Position numbers and translations under genes: made by a program. From positions 1 through 39,175 of the forward strand of contig DAOLNV010000034.1 of assembly GCA_035416745.1 (NCBI GenBank): a stretch of DNA of 39,175 nucleotides, in the 5' to 3' direction. This document shows, piece after piece, positions 16,350-26,015 of this stretch. Within the stretch, counting starts at the first letter, position 1, and each line of letters opens with the position of its first letter. The notes below the pieces were generated by a model. It did not search any database, was not told the origin of the DNA, and saw nothing but the letters and a program-made list of their open reading frames with translations. The stretch comes from Candidatus Hydrogenedentota bacterium (GTDB taxonomy: Bacteria > Hydrogenedentota > Hydrogenedentia > Hydrogenedentales > SLHB01).

Positions 16350-18275
16350 ATGACGCATGGGGCTTGGTATGGGATAGCGGCGCTGGCGGCGGGGCTGGTC
16401 GTGATTACGGCCGGGGCCGCCTGGGCGGCCAATGATGACATGGGCAACGGGTTTCTGCACCACGGCGTCGCCACGCCGGTGAGCAACCATCGTGGGACGG
16501 TCGCGACAGTCGACGGCAAAGGCAATGACATCGTGCTGGTGTGGCTGTTCGACCATCGCGGCTGCTACGCGTTGCTCGAGATCCAGGCGGCCACGGGCGA
16601 GGCGCGCCAGGTCGCGGTGCCATTCCCGCCGGGCGGCGATTGCCCGTATGCGTCTATTCTCTCAACAACGAACAAGTTCTACACGCATTTCAACAGCTAT
16701 TTCACCGAGTACGACCCGGTACAAGGCGAGTTTACGTTCTTCAGTCCGACTGCGCCGCAGATGGCCATGGGCATGACCGAGGACGATAAGGGCGTCATCT
16801 GGTCGGTGACGTACCCGGCCAGCGGCGTGGTTTCGTTCAACCCCGCGACGCGTGGGTTCAAAGACTATGGCCATGTATACGCCCAGAACTGGGCGCAGTA
16901 CCAGCGTTATGTTGCCGCGGACGACGCCGGCTGGATCTACTTCGGTGTGGGCAACACCGCCAGCCAGATCATCATGTTCGATCCGGCAACAGCGACGGCC
17001 ACGCCCATCGTGCCGGAAGAAAAGCGGATCCTGGGAAGCGGGATGGTCAAGCGCGACGTCAACGGAAAAGTGTACGGACAGTCCGGCGACCTGTGGTACG
17101 AGTTTTACAAGGGCGAGGTGAAAGAGATCGCTCAGCCCACGATCAGCGCAAAACCCATCATCACCGACAGCCAGGGCCTGTTCCACAACGTTTTCCCCGA
17201 TGGAAAGATCCTGCAGACCTGTGACCTGGTCGAACACGTCCTCGAGATCAAGGATCCGGCAACCGGCGAGGTGGCGCGGTTCAATTTCGACTATACCAGC
17301 GAGGGCGCGCATATCATGGGCATGGCGGCTGCGCCGGATGGCACCATCTGCGGCGGCACGGCGTTTCCCATGCGGTTCTTCAGCTACAATCCAAAGACCG
17401 ACGAATGGATCAACCGTGAGGCTTACGGCCAATGGAACACCGTTGTGACCCAGGGCAACATCTTCTTCGCGGGCGGCTATGGCGGCGGCTTTTTGCTCGA
17501 GTGGGACCCCTCCAAGCCCTGGGTACCCACTGCGAAGGGCAATCCGGAGTCCAATCCCCGATACCTGACGGAATGCTCGCCCACGATTCACCGTCCCCAC
17601 GATCTGCTGGCCCATCCGGACGGTAAAACCATCGTGCTCGCGGGCACGCCGGGCTATGGTTACACGGGGGGCGGCCTGCTGTTCTGGGATCGCGAGACGC
17701 AAAACGCGACAGTCATTGAACATACGGCCATCATCCCTGAGCATTCGACCATGAGCCTTGTGGCGTTGCCAGAAGGAAAGCTGCTGGGCGGAACCACGAC
17801 GGCGGCCGGCACCGGCGGCGAGGTAAAAGCCAAAGAGGCGCAGTTGTACATCATGGACATGGCGACCAAGGCGCTCGACTGGCAGCAGGCGGTATTCCCC
17901 GGCATCCAGGGTTACCCCGACATGATCCTCGGCGCCAATGGGCTGGTCTACGGCGTGGCCGACCACAACCGGTTTTTTGTGTTCGACCCGGCAACGCGCC
18001 AAGTGATCCATGAAGAGAACCTCCAAGAGACCCTTGGCAGCACCGCGAGCCAGCAACAGTCGCGCATTTTCGTTATGAGCCCCGACAATGTCCTGTACAT
18101 GCTGTTTGTGAAAGGGATCGTGCGCGTGGATTACGCGACGCATGCGTTGACGTTGGTCGCCGAGTCGCCGGTGAGCATCGGCCCCGGGGGGACGTACCTG
18201 GACGGCCGGATCTATTTCGGCAGCGGCTCGCACGTATATAGCTATACCGCGCCGAAGCAGGAAGTAGGCGGATGA
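16350..18275 (+). CDS. Secreted beta-propeller protein
   Basis: A 641-residue exported protein. The signal peptide is MTHGAWYGIAALAAGLVVITAGAAWA, cut before AN. The mature part is made of repeated short strands such as FDPATAT, FFSYNPKTDEWI, YIMDMATKALDW and FFVFDPATRQV, each ending in an aromatic/Asp-Pro turn. This is the usual look of a six- to eight-bladed beta-propeller (SMP-30/NHL/virginiamycin-lyase-like fold). No catalytic residues are assignable. ATG at 16350 follows GAGGAG at correct spacing. It faces the HzsA-like gene convergently, with their stops 54 bases apart, and lies beside the Sll1717-type gene divergently. It could be a binding or lyase protein of the envelope; identity is uncertain. 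Confidence 0.75.
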   Translation: MTHGAWYGIAALAAGLVVITAGAAWAANDDMGNGFLHHGVATPVSNHRGTVATVDGKGNDIVLVWLFDHRGCYALLEIQAATGEARQVAVPFPPGGDCPYASILSTTNKFYTHFNSYFTEYDPVQGEFTFFSPTAPQMAMGMTEDDKGVIWSVTYPASGVVSFNPATRGFKDYGHVYAQNWAQYQRYVAADDAGWIYFGVGNTASQIIMFDPATATATPIVPEEKRILGSGMVKRDVNGKVYGQSGDLWYEFYKGEVKEIAQPTISAKPIITDSQGLFHNVFPDGKILQTCDLVEHVLEIKDPATGEVARFNFDYTSEGAHIMGMAAAPDGTICGGTAFPMRFFSYNPKTDEWINREAYGQWNTVVTQGNIFFAGGYGGGFLLEWDPSKPWVPTAKGNPESNPRYLTECSPTIHRPHDLLAHPDGKTIVLAGTPGYGYTGGGLLFWDRETQNATVIEHTAIIPEHSTMSLVALPEGKLLGGTTTAAGTGGEVKAKEAQLYIMDMATKALDWQQAVFPGIQGYPDMILGANGLVYGVADHNRFFVFDPATRQVIHEENLQETLGSTASQQQSRIFVMSPDNVLYMLFVKGIVRVDYATHALTLVAESPVSIGPGGTYLDGRIYFGSGSHVYSYTAPKQEVGG

Positions 18276-18329
18276 CCTGGCGCAGCCGGGGAGGCCGCGC
18301 CGCGGCGTGCGCAGCGAGCAACGTTCAGG

Positions 18330-21300
18330 TCAATCAACGGGCCCGGGCCGGATAATCTCCGGCGCCGTGGCGATACGCGGCCGTATGGCGAGCCAGCCGA
18401 CGCCCTGGAACTCGGGGTCGGGAATCTCGCGCACCTCTTCTTCGCCGAGGTAGGGGCACATCGCGTCGACCCAGGCGATGAGGCGCTGCAGATTGACCGG
18501 ATCGACCTTTACGCCGTGATGTTTGCCGCTCGACGCGATCTCGATGAGCCGGCTCTTGTACGACAATGCCGTCATGGGCTTGGGCGTCTTGTACGCTTCG
18601 GGGTCGGTGGTGCTGTAGGCCTCGACCATGATCTCTCCCGCGATCCCCCAGCCGGCGGGCGGATTCTCCGGGGGAACATACGGCGCGCCCCACGAAGGGC
18701 GGCCGATCATGGTCAGGTAGGGTTCGGTGAAGATAGGCGAACTGGGACGTTCGGTCATGTCGAAGACTTCGCGGCCTTTACCGTCGCCCTCGTGGCATTT
18801 TGCACAGTACTCATCGAGAACCGGCCGCACGTAACGCGGGTAACTCACGGTGTCGGGCTTCCATGGCGGGGGCGTTATCGCGCTGGGGCCGCGCGTGAGT
18901 GCGAGGCCGCGCTGCCCGGTGTCGGGCGCCTTGCTGTGAAGCTCATGACATCCCAGGCAGCCGCGGGACTCGCCCGGCATGACGTTGACAAAGCTGCGCA
19001 TGGTCTGAAGGGCGCGGTAGTTCTCGTCGAGAAGCTGGAAGTGCAGCGCCATGCCCGCGGGGGCTCGGAACGACACCGAGCCGTCGGCTTCAACGGGGAC
19101 GGTCCCGAGGATGCGTTTCACTCCCTCCGACTGTACCGCCGACACGACCGGACCGGTCGAGATGTAGGGGCGCTTATGCCAATAGGTGTAGGTCTTGGGA
19201 TCGATATTGAGAATGCGGAGATACCGGGCAAGGCCCCGGAGTTCCGTGGGCGCTCCGTAGTATACGTTCGCGCTGTAGATCACGCCTTCCTGCGGTTTGA
19301 ACCGCGCCATACGGTCAGGGAACACCGCGCGGTCGACCACGACCGGAGGCCGGGGACGCGGCCTGAGCGGAATCGCGTGGAGAATCTGGTTCGAGCCTTC
19401 GTAAATCAGCTCGCGGTTGCCGTCGACGTCCATGAGATACAACACAAACTTGCCGTTGCGGCTGGCGGATACGATGAAATCCGTCTCGCTGAGAGGATAA
19501 GGGGAATAGTAAGCGCCATAGTTGCCCGAGGGGTGGTATTTCGGCGATTCGATGGGGTCCACGGGTCCGTTGCCGGATTCGGGCCACGTGACGTCGGCCG
19601 TCACCTTCGTGAGACCATTGGGGAAATTGAACCCCTTGTCGGGGTCGATGATTCCGACCGAGCCGCTGAACCAGTTGTGGTGGGCGCTGCCGGTAAACAT
19701 CACCCGGCGGCTGCCGGGAATGGCGCGGGCGTCCTTGAGCAGGTCGGGCCACACACTCTGGTTGCCCCAGAAGGTGTTGGACTGCGCGCCGTCGGGATTG
19801 ACGGTCCAGAGGCTCTGTGCGCGCCACAACGGCTTGTCGGTGTACTCCCAGCGCGTGTAGATGAGGCGGCCGTCGTTCATGACCGACGGCAAGTAGTCGG
19901 GTTCATTATTGGCCGAGATAAGATATATGTTGCGGCCGTTGCGGTCGCAGCGCGCCAGCACATACGCGTTGGTGGGGGGCATGCAGCGCACATAGGTGTT
20001 GCCGCGGGTCGTCGAGAATACAATGTGCGCCTCGTCGGGCAGATAGACGGGATCGAAATCGTCGTAGGAGCCCTCGGTCAATTGCGTGAGGCCGCTGCCG
20101 TCCGCGTTGATCTCGTAAAGGTGAAACGACTTCTCGTTGTGTGGTTTGAAACAGAAGAGAACCTTTTGGGCGTCATACGATACGTCCGGACGCCAGAACG
20201 ATCCGTGCAACGGTTCCTGGGGGACGAGCTGGCGAACCGCGCCGCCGGGATGCAGCCCTTCGAGGATGACGAGTTTGCCGCCGGGAACGGCCATATACCC
20301 GAGCCGGTGACGCGTTTCGTGCGGCCATTCGGACCCCTGCGGGAACGGCATGTCGACGAACAGGACCTTGGTGAAGTCGATGACCGGATTCGCGAACATG
20401 ATGGCGCGTTTGACGCCGCGCACCTGGAAATACAGCCCTGGCGAGGGCTCAGACAATGCGTTGGCCCCGGCTTCCAGCGCATCGAGCCGGGCAAGCTGCT
20501 CTCGGAAATCGGCGCCGCCCGGGTATGCAGAGGAAATGCGGGCGGCCAGGTCGCGCGCCCACGCGATCTCGCTCCGGATGCGCTCCGGCGTCGGATTGCC
20601 GCCGGCCTGGTGCAGCCAATCGTTTTCGAGGGCTGCGCGCGCTTCGTCTTGCGACAGGGTGCGCGTTTCGGGGGTGGACGGCCGTATATACGGCGCGACG
20701 GGCTCGTGAACGGAGGGGCGAAAATCGATCCGGGGCCCGGCCGCCATGATGATCTCCACCCATTCGGGGGAAAATTGCGCGGCCTCCCCCTGTGCCTTGA
20801 GCGCTTCGAAACGTTCGCGCAGGCGGTCCGCCTCGTCCCATTCGCGGAGGTCCTCGGGCGATTGTCTCCGCCATTGGTCCTCCGTGATTGGCTTATACTC
20901 AAGGAGGAGATCGAGCAGCCGGCCTGCCTTCTCTTCGTGAAAAGCGCCGCCGGCGGACAGGGCATACTCGAGCGGCGGCACGCCGGTAAACTCGGCGAAC
21001 CGGCCGCACGCTTCGGGAAAGTCATGTTTGAGCCGTATGGACAGCGCTTCCACGGAATCGTCATCGAGCCAATCGGCCTTTTGCGCCAGGTGTTCACGCA
21101 GCGTGGCGCAGGTTTCGGCAAACGAAGCATTCGCAGGGTAGACTTCGGCCATACGCTGGTTCAGAACCTCGTAGCGTTTCGCCAGTGCGGCAGCGCCGTC
21201 CCGGTGGAGCGCGGCGATCGTTTCAGGCGACAGCGGCTCGGCATACACGCGCAGGTCGTCGAGGAGCCCTTGAAAATGCTCGCCCGTTCCGCCGGAAGAG

Positions 21301-22616
21301 CCGATATATGCGGGGGTATCGGGCTGTAGCGCGATTGTTCCCGGGCGCTCGAGTTGGCCGATCTCCTCGCCGTCGAGAAACACGCGCATGTACTGGCCAT
21401 CAAAGGTAGCGGCGCAATGATGCCACCCGCCGTCGAGAGCATTGCCGGCCTCGATACGGGCATCGCACTCGATGTAGCCGCCGATATCGAGTCCAAGGGA
21501 GAGGAGCGCGCCGTCTTCCTGGAAAGAAAACAGAAGGCGGTTGCCGGATTCCTGCCGCAGAATTTCGCGATACCCGCTCAGATCAGAGGGGCGCAGCCAG
21601 GCGGCGAGGGTCAGCCCTGGCAACACAGGTTCTCCGAAACGCACGAGCCGGATCGCATGTTCGCCCCGTAAGGCGAGGGCGTTTCCGTAAATGCCCTTCG
21701 TGCGCGCGAGACCGTGCTCCGCGGTGGCCGTCAAGACTTCGCTGCCGGTGACGTCGTATACGGAAGCATATGGTCCGGCCTCATTGAAGGTCCAATGGGC
21801 GAGGCGCGCCGCGGCGATCTCGGGTTCGCCGCCGGCGGGAGGCGGCACGTTGCGCGTGTTGGCCTCCGCCCCGCTTGCATGGAGGGCCCCGATCTCTTCG
21901 GAAGTCAAGGCTTCGCGGTAGATGCGGAGGTCGTCCATTGCCCCCTGAAAACACTCCCCGCCGTTCGACGACGCAATACAGCCGGGGGCGGCGCCGCCTG
22001 TGACAAGGACGCCGGGCCGTTCAACGGCGCCAATCTCCTTGCCGTCGAGGTAGACGCGCGCAAAGCGGCCGTCGTAGGTCGCGGCGCAATGATGCCACGC
22101 TCCGTCAAGCACGGCAGCCGGTTCCAGCGGTGCATCGCATTCAAAATAACCGTTGACGTTCAGGCCCAGCGAGAGGATGGCGCCGCCGCCCTGAAACGAG
22201 AACAACACGCGTTGTTCGCCGTCCTCTTTCCGAAAGATCTCCCGGTAATCGCTGAGCTCCGTGGGAAAGACCCACGCGGAAAAAGTGAGGGCGGTCACCC
22301 CGTCAAACATCGCGGGCTCGGAGACGGAGAGCATATGAGAACCGGTAAACAGGAGCGCCTGGCCGAACAGGCCGCTGGTACGGGCAATGGCTCCGTGGCC
22401 GGTCCCCTGCGGCGTGGCGTCAAGCTGGTTGCCGCTTGTATCGGGACACGCTCCCGCGAAGCCGCTGTCGAAATCCCAATGGGCGAGAAGCGGCGCATCG
22501 ATCGGAGCCGGCTCGGCCGCACTGGCTGCGGCGCAAAGTGACGCCGGCGCAAAAAAAGACAGGCACACAAGCGCCATGCCGTGCGAGATTCCCGGCTTCC
22601 AAAAGCGGCCGTTCAC
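18330..22616 (-). CDS. LamG-LamG-HzsA-like dihaem secreted protein
   Basis: A 1428-residue exported protein. After a signal peptide (ISHGMALVCLSFFAPASLCAAASA) come two LamG/concanavalin-like domains, roughly residues 45-240 and 270-460 (each with ALTFSAWV/LTLAAWL strand and DDLRIY/DDLRVY ending). A helical linker follows, then a domain with TolB-like blades (FDPVYLPDEAHIVFSTTR, PSVMNDGRLIYTRWEY) like the middle domain of hydrazine synthase alpha. Two haem c motifs are CLGCH (1220-1224) and CAKCH (1271-1275). Start is GTG 22616 behind AAGGGAG; a longer frame reaches 22697. No HzsB/C neighbours exist, so it is not assigned to anammox. The LamG fusion suggests a redox protein targeted to polysaccharide. 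Function unproved. Confidence 0.82.
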   Translation of the reverse strand: MNGRFWKPGISHGMALVCLSFFAPASLCAAASAAEPAPIDAPLLAHWDFDSGFAGACPDTSGNQLDATPQGTGHGAIARTSGLFGQALLFTGSHMLSVSEPAMFDGVTALTFSAWVFPTELSDYREIFRKEDGEQRVLFSFQGGGAILSLGLNVNGYFECDAPLEPAAVLDGAWHHCAATYDGRFARVYLDGKEIGAVERPGVLVTGGAAPGCIASSNGGECFQGAMDDLRIYREALTSEEIGALHASGAEANTRNVPPPAGGEPEIAAARLAHWTFNEAGPYASVYDVTGSEVLTATAEHGLARTKGIYGNALALRGEHAIRLVRFGEPVLPGLTLAAWLRPSDLSGYREILRQESGNRLLFSFQEDGALLSLGLDIGGYIECDARIEAGNALDGGWHHCAATFDGQYMRVFLDGEEIGQLERPGTIALQPDTPAYIGSSGGTGEHFQGLLDDLRVYAEPLSPETIAALHRDGAAALAKRYEVLNQRMAEVYPANASFAETCATLREHLAQKADWLDDDSVEALSIRLKHDFPEACGRFAEFTGVPPLEYALSAGGAFHEEKAGRLLDLLLEYKPITEDQWRRQSPEDLREWDEADRLRERFEALKAQGEAAQFSPEWVEIIMAAGPRIDFRPSVHEPVAPYIRPSTPETRTLSQDEARAALENDWLHQAGGNPTPERIRSEIAWARDLAARISSAYPGGADFREQLARLDALEAGANALSEPSPGLYFQVRGVKRAIMFANPVIDFTKVLFVDMPFPQGSEWPHETRHRLGYMAVPGGKLVILEGLHPGGAVRQLVPQEPLHGSFWRPDVSYDAQKVLFCFKPHNEKSFHLYEINADGSGLTQLTEGSYDDFDPVYLPDEAHIVFSTTRGNTYVRCMPPTNAYVLARCDRNGRNIYLISANNEPDYLPSVMNDGRLIYTRWEYTDKPLWRAQSLWTVNPDGAQSNTFWGNQSVWPDLLKDARAIPGSRRVMFTGSAHHNWFSGSVGIIDPDKGFNFPNGLTKVTADVTWPESGNGPVDPIESPKYHPSGNYGAYYSPYPLSETDFIVSASRNGKFVLYLMDVDGNRELIYEGSNQILHAIPLRPRPRPPVVVDRAVFPDRMARFKPQEGVIYSANVYYGAPTELRGLARYLRILNIDPKTYTYWHKRPYISTGPVVSAVQSEGVKRILGTVPVEADGSVSFRAPAGMALHFQLLDENYRALQTMRSFVNVMPGESRGCLGCHELHSKAPDTGQRGLALTRGPSAITPPPWKPDTVSYPRYVRPVLDEYCAKCHEGDGKGREVFDMTERPSSPIFTEPYLTMIGRPSWGAPYVPPENPPAGWGIAGEIMVEAYSTTDPEAYKTPKPMTALSYKSRLIEIASSGKHHGVKVDPVNLQRLIAWVDAMCPYLGEEEVREIPDPEFQGVGWLAIRPRIATAPEIIRPGPVD

Positions 22617-22790
22617 AACGACTCCCTTCTTCCGGACCATAACCAGACGGGCACCAGTATGCCTTGGACGGGGCTCACAAGCCAAGAACAGCACCAAGAG
22701 GGTAGAGCAGCCGCTTGCCTGGTTTTTGAGGAGCCCGGCGGTTGTACAATAGGGTAGCCTTCACTGCAGGAAGGGTGGGAGGAGACCATC

Positions 22791-24101
22791 ATGCACAAAT
22801 GTTCGCGCCGAGCGGCTCTGAAGGGATTGGGGCTCGCGGCCGCGCCGTTCATAGTCCCGGCAAGAGTTTTCGGGGATGAAGCGCCCAGCAACCGGATTGC
22901 GGTGGGGATCATCGGGACAGGGCGGCAGAGCCACCAGATCAACATCCCGCAGTTTCTGAATTCGCCTCATGCGCAGGTCGTGGCGCTCTGCGATGTGGAT
23001 TCGTGGCGGCTCGAGACCGTCAAAGCCCAGGTCGAGACCCATTACGCCGCGCAAACGGGGCAGGCGTATTCGGGCTGCGCCGTCTATCGCGATTTCAGGG
23101 AACTGATTGCGCGTGAGGATGTCGACGCGGTCATGATCTCGGGACCCGACCACTGGCATGTCCCGATGGGGATTGCGGCCGCGAAAGCAGGCAAGCACTT
23201 CAGCGTGGAGAAACCGTTGAGCACGTGTATTGCTCACGGGCGCCTCCTGTGCGAAACGGCAACGCGGCACGGGGTTGTCACGCGCACCGATTCGGAGTTC
23301 CGGTCGCTCCCGGAGATGTGGCGGGGGGTGGAATGCGTCAGGAACAGGCGTATTGGCAAACTCACGAACATGAAGGTGTGCGTTCCCGGCGATTCGGCGC
23401 CCGTCGGCATGCCCGCCGAGATGCCCGTGCCCGAGAATCTCGATTACGACATGTGGCTTGGGCCAGCCTTCCAGAAGCCGTATACGGAACAACGCGTCCA
23501 CCCGGCAAAAGACCTCAAAGGCCGCCCGGGATGGCTGCGCATCTCCGACTACACCAACGGGATGGTCTCGAACTGGGGGAGCCACCTCAATGATATCGCC
23601 CAGTGGGCGCACGGCACGGATCGCGGTGGGCCCGTGACCGTGGAAGGAACGGGCACGTTCTCCGAAGGGTTGTGGGACACCATCGTCGAATTCCAGCTTC
23701 ATTATGCCTATGCCGACGGGGTGACCCTGGATTACGAGATGGGCAAGAGCGCCGGCATCGAGTTCACGGGCGACGAGGGATGGCTCCGCGCCATGTACGG
23801 GGGGGAAGTGACGGCGAGCGACCCCAGCATCCTACGCCCCGAGAAGGCGCCCGGCGACATCGACCTCAGCGCAACCCTGACCGATAAAGAGGATTTCCTG
23901 CAAGCCATACGCGGGGGGGCCGAGACGCTCGAGCCGGTTGAAGTCGGCCATCGCACGGTATCGCTTTGCCAGATCGGATTGATTGCCATTCAACTGGGCC
24001 GCAAACTCGAGTGGGCGCCCGAACGCGAGCGTTTCATCAACGACGACGAAGCGAACGGGCGCCTGGACCGCCCCGTCCGCGGCGACTGGCTGAAAACCTG
24101 A
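22791..24101 (+). CDS. Tat-type Gfo/Idh/MocA oxidoreductase
   Basis: A 436-residue relative of sugar and inositol dehydrogenases. The N-terminus CSRRAALKGLGLAAAPFIVPARVFG is a twin-arginine signal. The Rossmann motif GIIGTGRQSHQ follows, then VVALCDVD and the catalytic-type VEKPLST, where the Lys is expected to take part in hydride transfer. The C-terminal domain includes DYDMWLGPAFQKPY and NWGSHLNDIAQWA, the latter typical of the secreted group in Planctomycetes-like genomes. ATG at 22791 follows GGGAGGAGACC. It is divergent from the HzsA-like gene (175 bases) and followed by the lipoprotein gene at 24233. Substrate unknown, likely a sugar derivative. It is the second of three such genes in the window and not a close duplicate by sequence. 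Confidence 0.87.
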   Translation: MHKCSRRAALKGLGLAAAPFIVPARVFGDEAPSNRIAVGIIGTGRQSHQINIPQFLNSPHAQVVALCDVDSWRLETVKAQVETHYAAQTGQAYSGCAVYRDFRELIAREDVDAVMISGPDHWHVPMGIAAAKAGKHFSVEKPLSTCIAHGRLLCETATRHGVVTRTDSEFRSLPEMWRGVECVRNRRIGKLTNMKVCVPGDSAPVGMPAEMPVPENLDYDMWLGPAFQKPYTEQRVHPAKDLKGRPGWLRISDYTNGMVSNWGSHLNDIAQWAHGTDRGGPVTVEGTGTFSEGLWDTIVEFQLHYAYADGVTLDYEMGKSAGIEFTGDEGWLRAMYGGEVTASDPSILRPEKAPGDIDLSATLTDKEDFLQAIRGGAETLEPVEVGHRTVSLCQIGLIAIQLGRKLEWAPERERFINDDEANGRLDRPVRGDWLKT

Positions 24102-24165
24102 GGCGTCAAAACACGGCCGCCGAGCGAGCGCTGGCCAACTCACGGCAAGAGAGGTGCCCGAGAGG

Positions 24166-24174
24166 TGCTATACT
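24166..24174 (+). promoter_or_regulatory. Extended -10 promoter for the lipoprotein gene
   Basis: TGCTATACT at 24166-24174 is an extended -10 (TGn plus TATACT). A short direct repeat, GAGAGGTGC, sits just upstream. The lipoprotein ATG is 59 bases downstream. No -35 of note. Confidence 0.45.
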
Positions 24175-24232
24175 GGAAAAAGCTTGGAATCCGGCGGGGC
24201 GGGCGAGGTTACGGGTAAGGGAGGAGCACTCG

Positions 24233-24616
24233 ATGCAAAAGCCAATAACATGGATTGTGACGTTCTTCTTGGTCATCGCAGCAGCGTGTATGACGGGGTG
24301 CCCGTCTGATCCGAAAGCCAACGCCAGTCTCCACTTCTATAACGATGCCACCGATGACTACGTCCGCGGTATCTACCTTCAGCACTCGGGACACGACGAC
24401 TGGGGCGAGAATCTGATCACGGACGAAATCCTGCCGGGCCACGAACTTATGATCACTCACCTGTATCCCGGAACCTACAGCATCAAGGTTGCCGTGAGGG
24501 CTTCCGAGGGATGGTATTTCGGCATGATTCCCTCCGAAACGTTGACCTTGGTTTCCAACGCGGCCCTGCAGTTCCGCTACGCAAGAGGCACCTGGGAAAT
24601 AGGTGGAATAGAGTAA
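24233..24616 (+). CDS. Small lipoprotein of unknown function
   Basis: A 127-residue exported lipoprotein. The signal MQKPITWIVTFFLVIAAACMTGC ends in a lipobox-like M-T-G-C with the acylated Cys at residue 23. The mature part is a small all-beta domain with repeated aromatic strands (ASLHFYNDATDDYVRGIYLQ, ITHLYPGTYSIKV, AALQFRYARGTWEI), like carbohydrate- or peptide-binding beta-sandwiches. I recognise no family. ATG at 24233 follows GGGAGGAG; the longer reading frame starting at 23966 lies inside the previous gene and is not the real start. The gene stands between a Tat-type oxidoreductase and the convergent alarmone synthetase. Confidence 0.75.
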   Translation: MQKPITWIVTFFLVIAAACMTGCPSDPKANASLHFYNDATDDYVRGIYLQHSGHDDWGENLITDEILPGHELMITHLYPGTYSIKVAVRASEGWYFGMIPSETLTLVSNAALQFRYARGTWEIGGIE

Positions 24617-24686
24617 GTATAGGGGTGTCACAGCTCACGTGCCGGCGTTCGCCGCGCGCGGACCGCGGCGGGTGTCTGCCTCGCCT

Positions 24687-25904
24687 TCACTTGGCGGCGT
24701 TAGCCAGGATAACGTCCTTGAGGTGCCGGGCAGCGGCAAATTCGGGGTTGATGTTGAGCACGCATTCGCAGTCCTGGACGGCCTTGGAGTGGTCCTGCAG
24801 GTCGCAGTACGTCAGGGCACGAATGTAATAGGCTTCCGCCTGCACCGCATTTATGGCGATGGACCGATCGAGGTCTTCGAGCGCGAGTCTGTACGATTTG
24901 CGGATGCGGTAGGCAAGGGCCCGGTTGTTGAGCGCGCGGAAATTGTCGGCGTTGAACCGTATGGCACTGGTGAAATCCTTCTCAGCGTGCTGGTACTTTC
25001 CCAATGCGAGGTAGGCCATGCCGCGGTGGTTGTAAATGATGGAGCGCACCTGCCGCCGGGTCTTCATGCGCAGGGCGCGCGAGTAGAGTTCAATGGCCCG
25101 GGAGAAGTCATCGCTGCTGTGCGCGGCCAGCGCCTCGAAGATGAGTTGTTCGAGTTCGTTGCGGAGCTGGATGGGCCCAACCGGCTTGTCGTCGCGCTGC
25201 TGGAGGTACGTGAGTTCTTCTTCATCGAGGCCAGGAACCGTTTGATAGGAGGGCAGCCCCTTTTCGACGCTGGCTTTCCGCCGGTTTTCGCGTTGATGGA
25301 CCTCGCGCTGGTACTCCCGAATCTCCTGGAAGATGATATCCGAGAGCGTGAGCGTGGCGTTGAGGGAAGCGAGTTTGCGCTTCATCGGTTCGTCGAGAAG
25401 CGTGTTCTCGGACTTGTAGACAAGCTCGTGCTCGACCTCGGCCCAGGCGTCCTGCAAAATGGTCCGTAACTGGATTTCGGCGACGCGCCTGGTCGAATAG
25501 ATCGGACGCGGCTTGATTTCGTTCGAGAGATCGACCATCAGGTGAATGGACGAATAGCCGAACTCGTGGAAGGAATGTTCCGCGCCCTTTGTTTCGAGCT
25601 CAACAACGCGGAAATGTTCCCCGATGAGCTGCTGGACTGCGTCGAGGTCGGACAGAAACGGGCAGACGATTCGAAAGCCGATCAGGTCAGTGAGAAGCGT
25701 GCTGGCCGCGCCGCTCCTGCGCAGGCGCAGAATCTTCTCGAAATAGCTGTCGAACGATTTTACGCGGTATTTGATCGAGGCGTTGATGCCTTGCGCGGTG
25801 ATCAGACGCTGCAAGCGGTGTAACACGCGCTGCGCAACCGCGTCATAGACCGCGGCCTGGTTCAAGTACTCTATCTCGAGTTTCCGCCGTTGTGGAATCC
25901 GCAT
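24687..25904 (-). CDS. RelA/SpoT synthetase domain fused to TPRs (solo alarmone synthetase)
   Basis: A 405-residue protein without the HD hydrolase domain. The RelA/SpoT synthetase domain covers about residues 25-210: YRVKSFDSYFEK (46-57, donor-binding basic patch), LTDLIGFR (71-78, catalytic Asp73), EFGYSSIH (114-121) and EIQLRT (143-148, Glu143) followed by WAEVEHELVYK (154-164). All residues known for pyrophosphate transfer from ATP to a guanine nucleotide are present, so it may make (p)ppGpp or a related alarmone, or act as a toxSAS-type toxin. Residues 240-405 are about four TPR units (e.g. LELYSRALRMK, YNHRGMAYLALGKY, LNNRALAYRIRKSY). A neighbouring antidote gene is not recognised. ATG at 25904. 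Function of the TPRs unknown; they may sense a partner. Confidence 0.85.
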   Translation of the reverse strand: MRIPQRRKLEIEYLNQAAVYDAVAQRVLHRLQRLITAQGINASIKYRVKSFDSYFEKILRLRRSGAASTLLTDLIGFRIVCPFLSDLDAVQQLIGEHFRVVELETKGAEHSFHEFGYSSIHLMVDLSNEIKPRPIYSTRRVAEIQLRTILQDAWAEVEHELVYKSENTLLDEPMKRKLASLNATLTLSDIIFQEIREYQREVHQRENRRKASVEKGLPSYQTVPGLDEEELTYLQQRDDKPVGPIQLRNELEQLIFEALAAHSSDDFSRAIELYSRALRMKTRRQVRSIIYNHRGMAYLALGKYQHAEKDFTSAIRFNADNFRALNNRALAYRIRKSYRLALEDLDRSIAINAVQAEAYYIRALTYCDLQDHSKAVQDCECVLNINPEFAAARHLKDVILANAAK

Positions 25905-26015
25905 CGGTTTGCCTCCGGCTCACACTCGCAACGATACAGCCGGGCGAATGCCCAGCAACTGCCAGCCGTGCAGTATTCTAGCGCAAGAGGCGGGGAATGA
26001 GCGAGGATTGCACCT

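Noticed and set aside
18273..18332. Inverted repeat TGACCTG/CAGGTCA holding both stop codons of the convergent genes
   Set aside because: Arms are seven bases and 46 bases apart; likely coincidence, no T-run.
18516..21329. A 937-codon open frame on the plus strand opposite the HzsA-like gene
   Set aside because: Same reason; the minus-strand protein has clear domains and haem motifs.
18330..22616. Hydrazine synthase and anammox metabolism
   Set aside because: Only an alpha-like part is present; HzsB, HzsC and hydrazine dehydrogenase are absent, and LamG domains are not part of HzsA.
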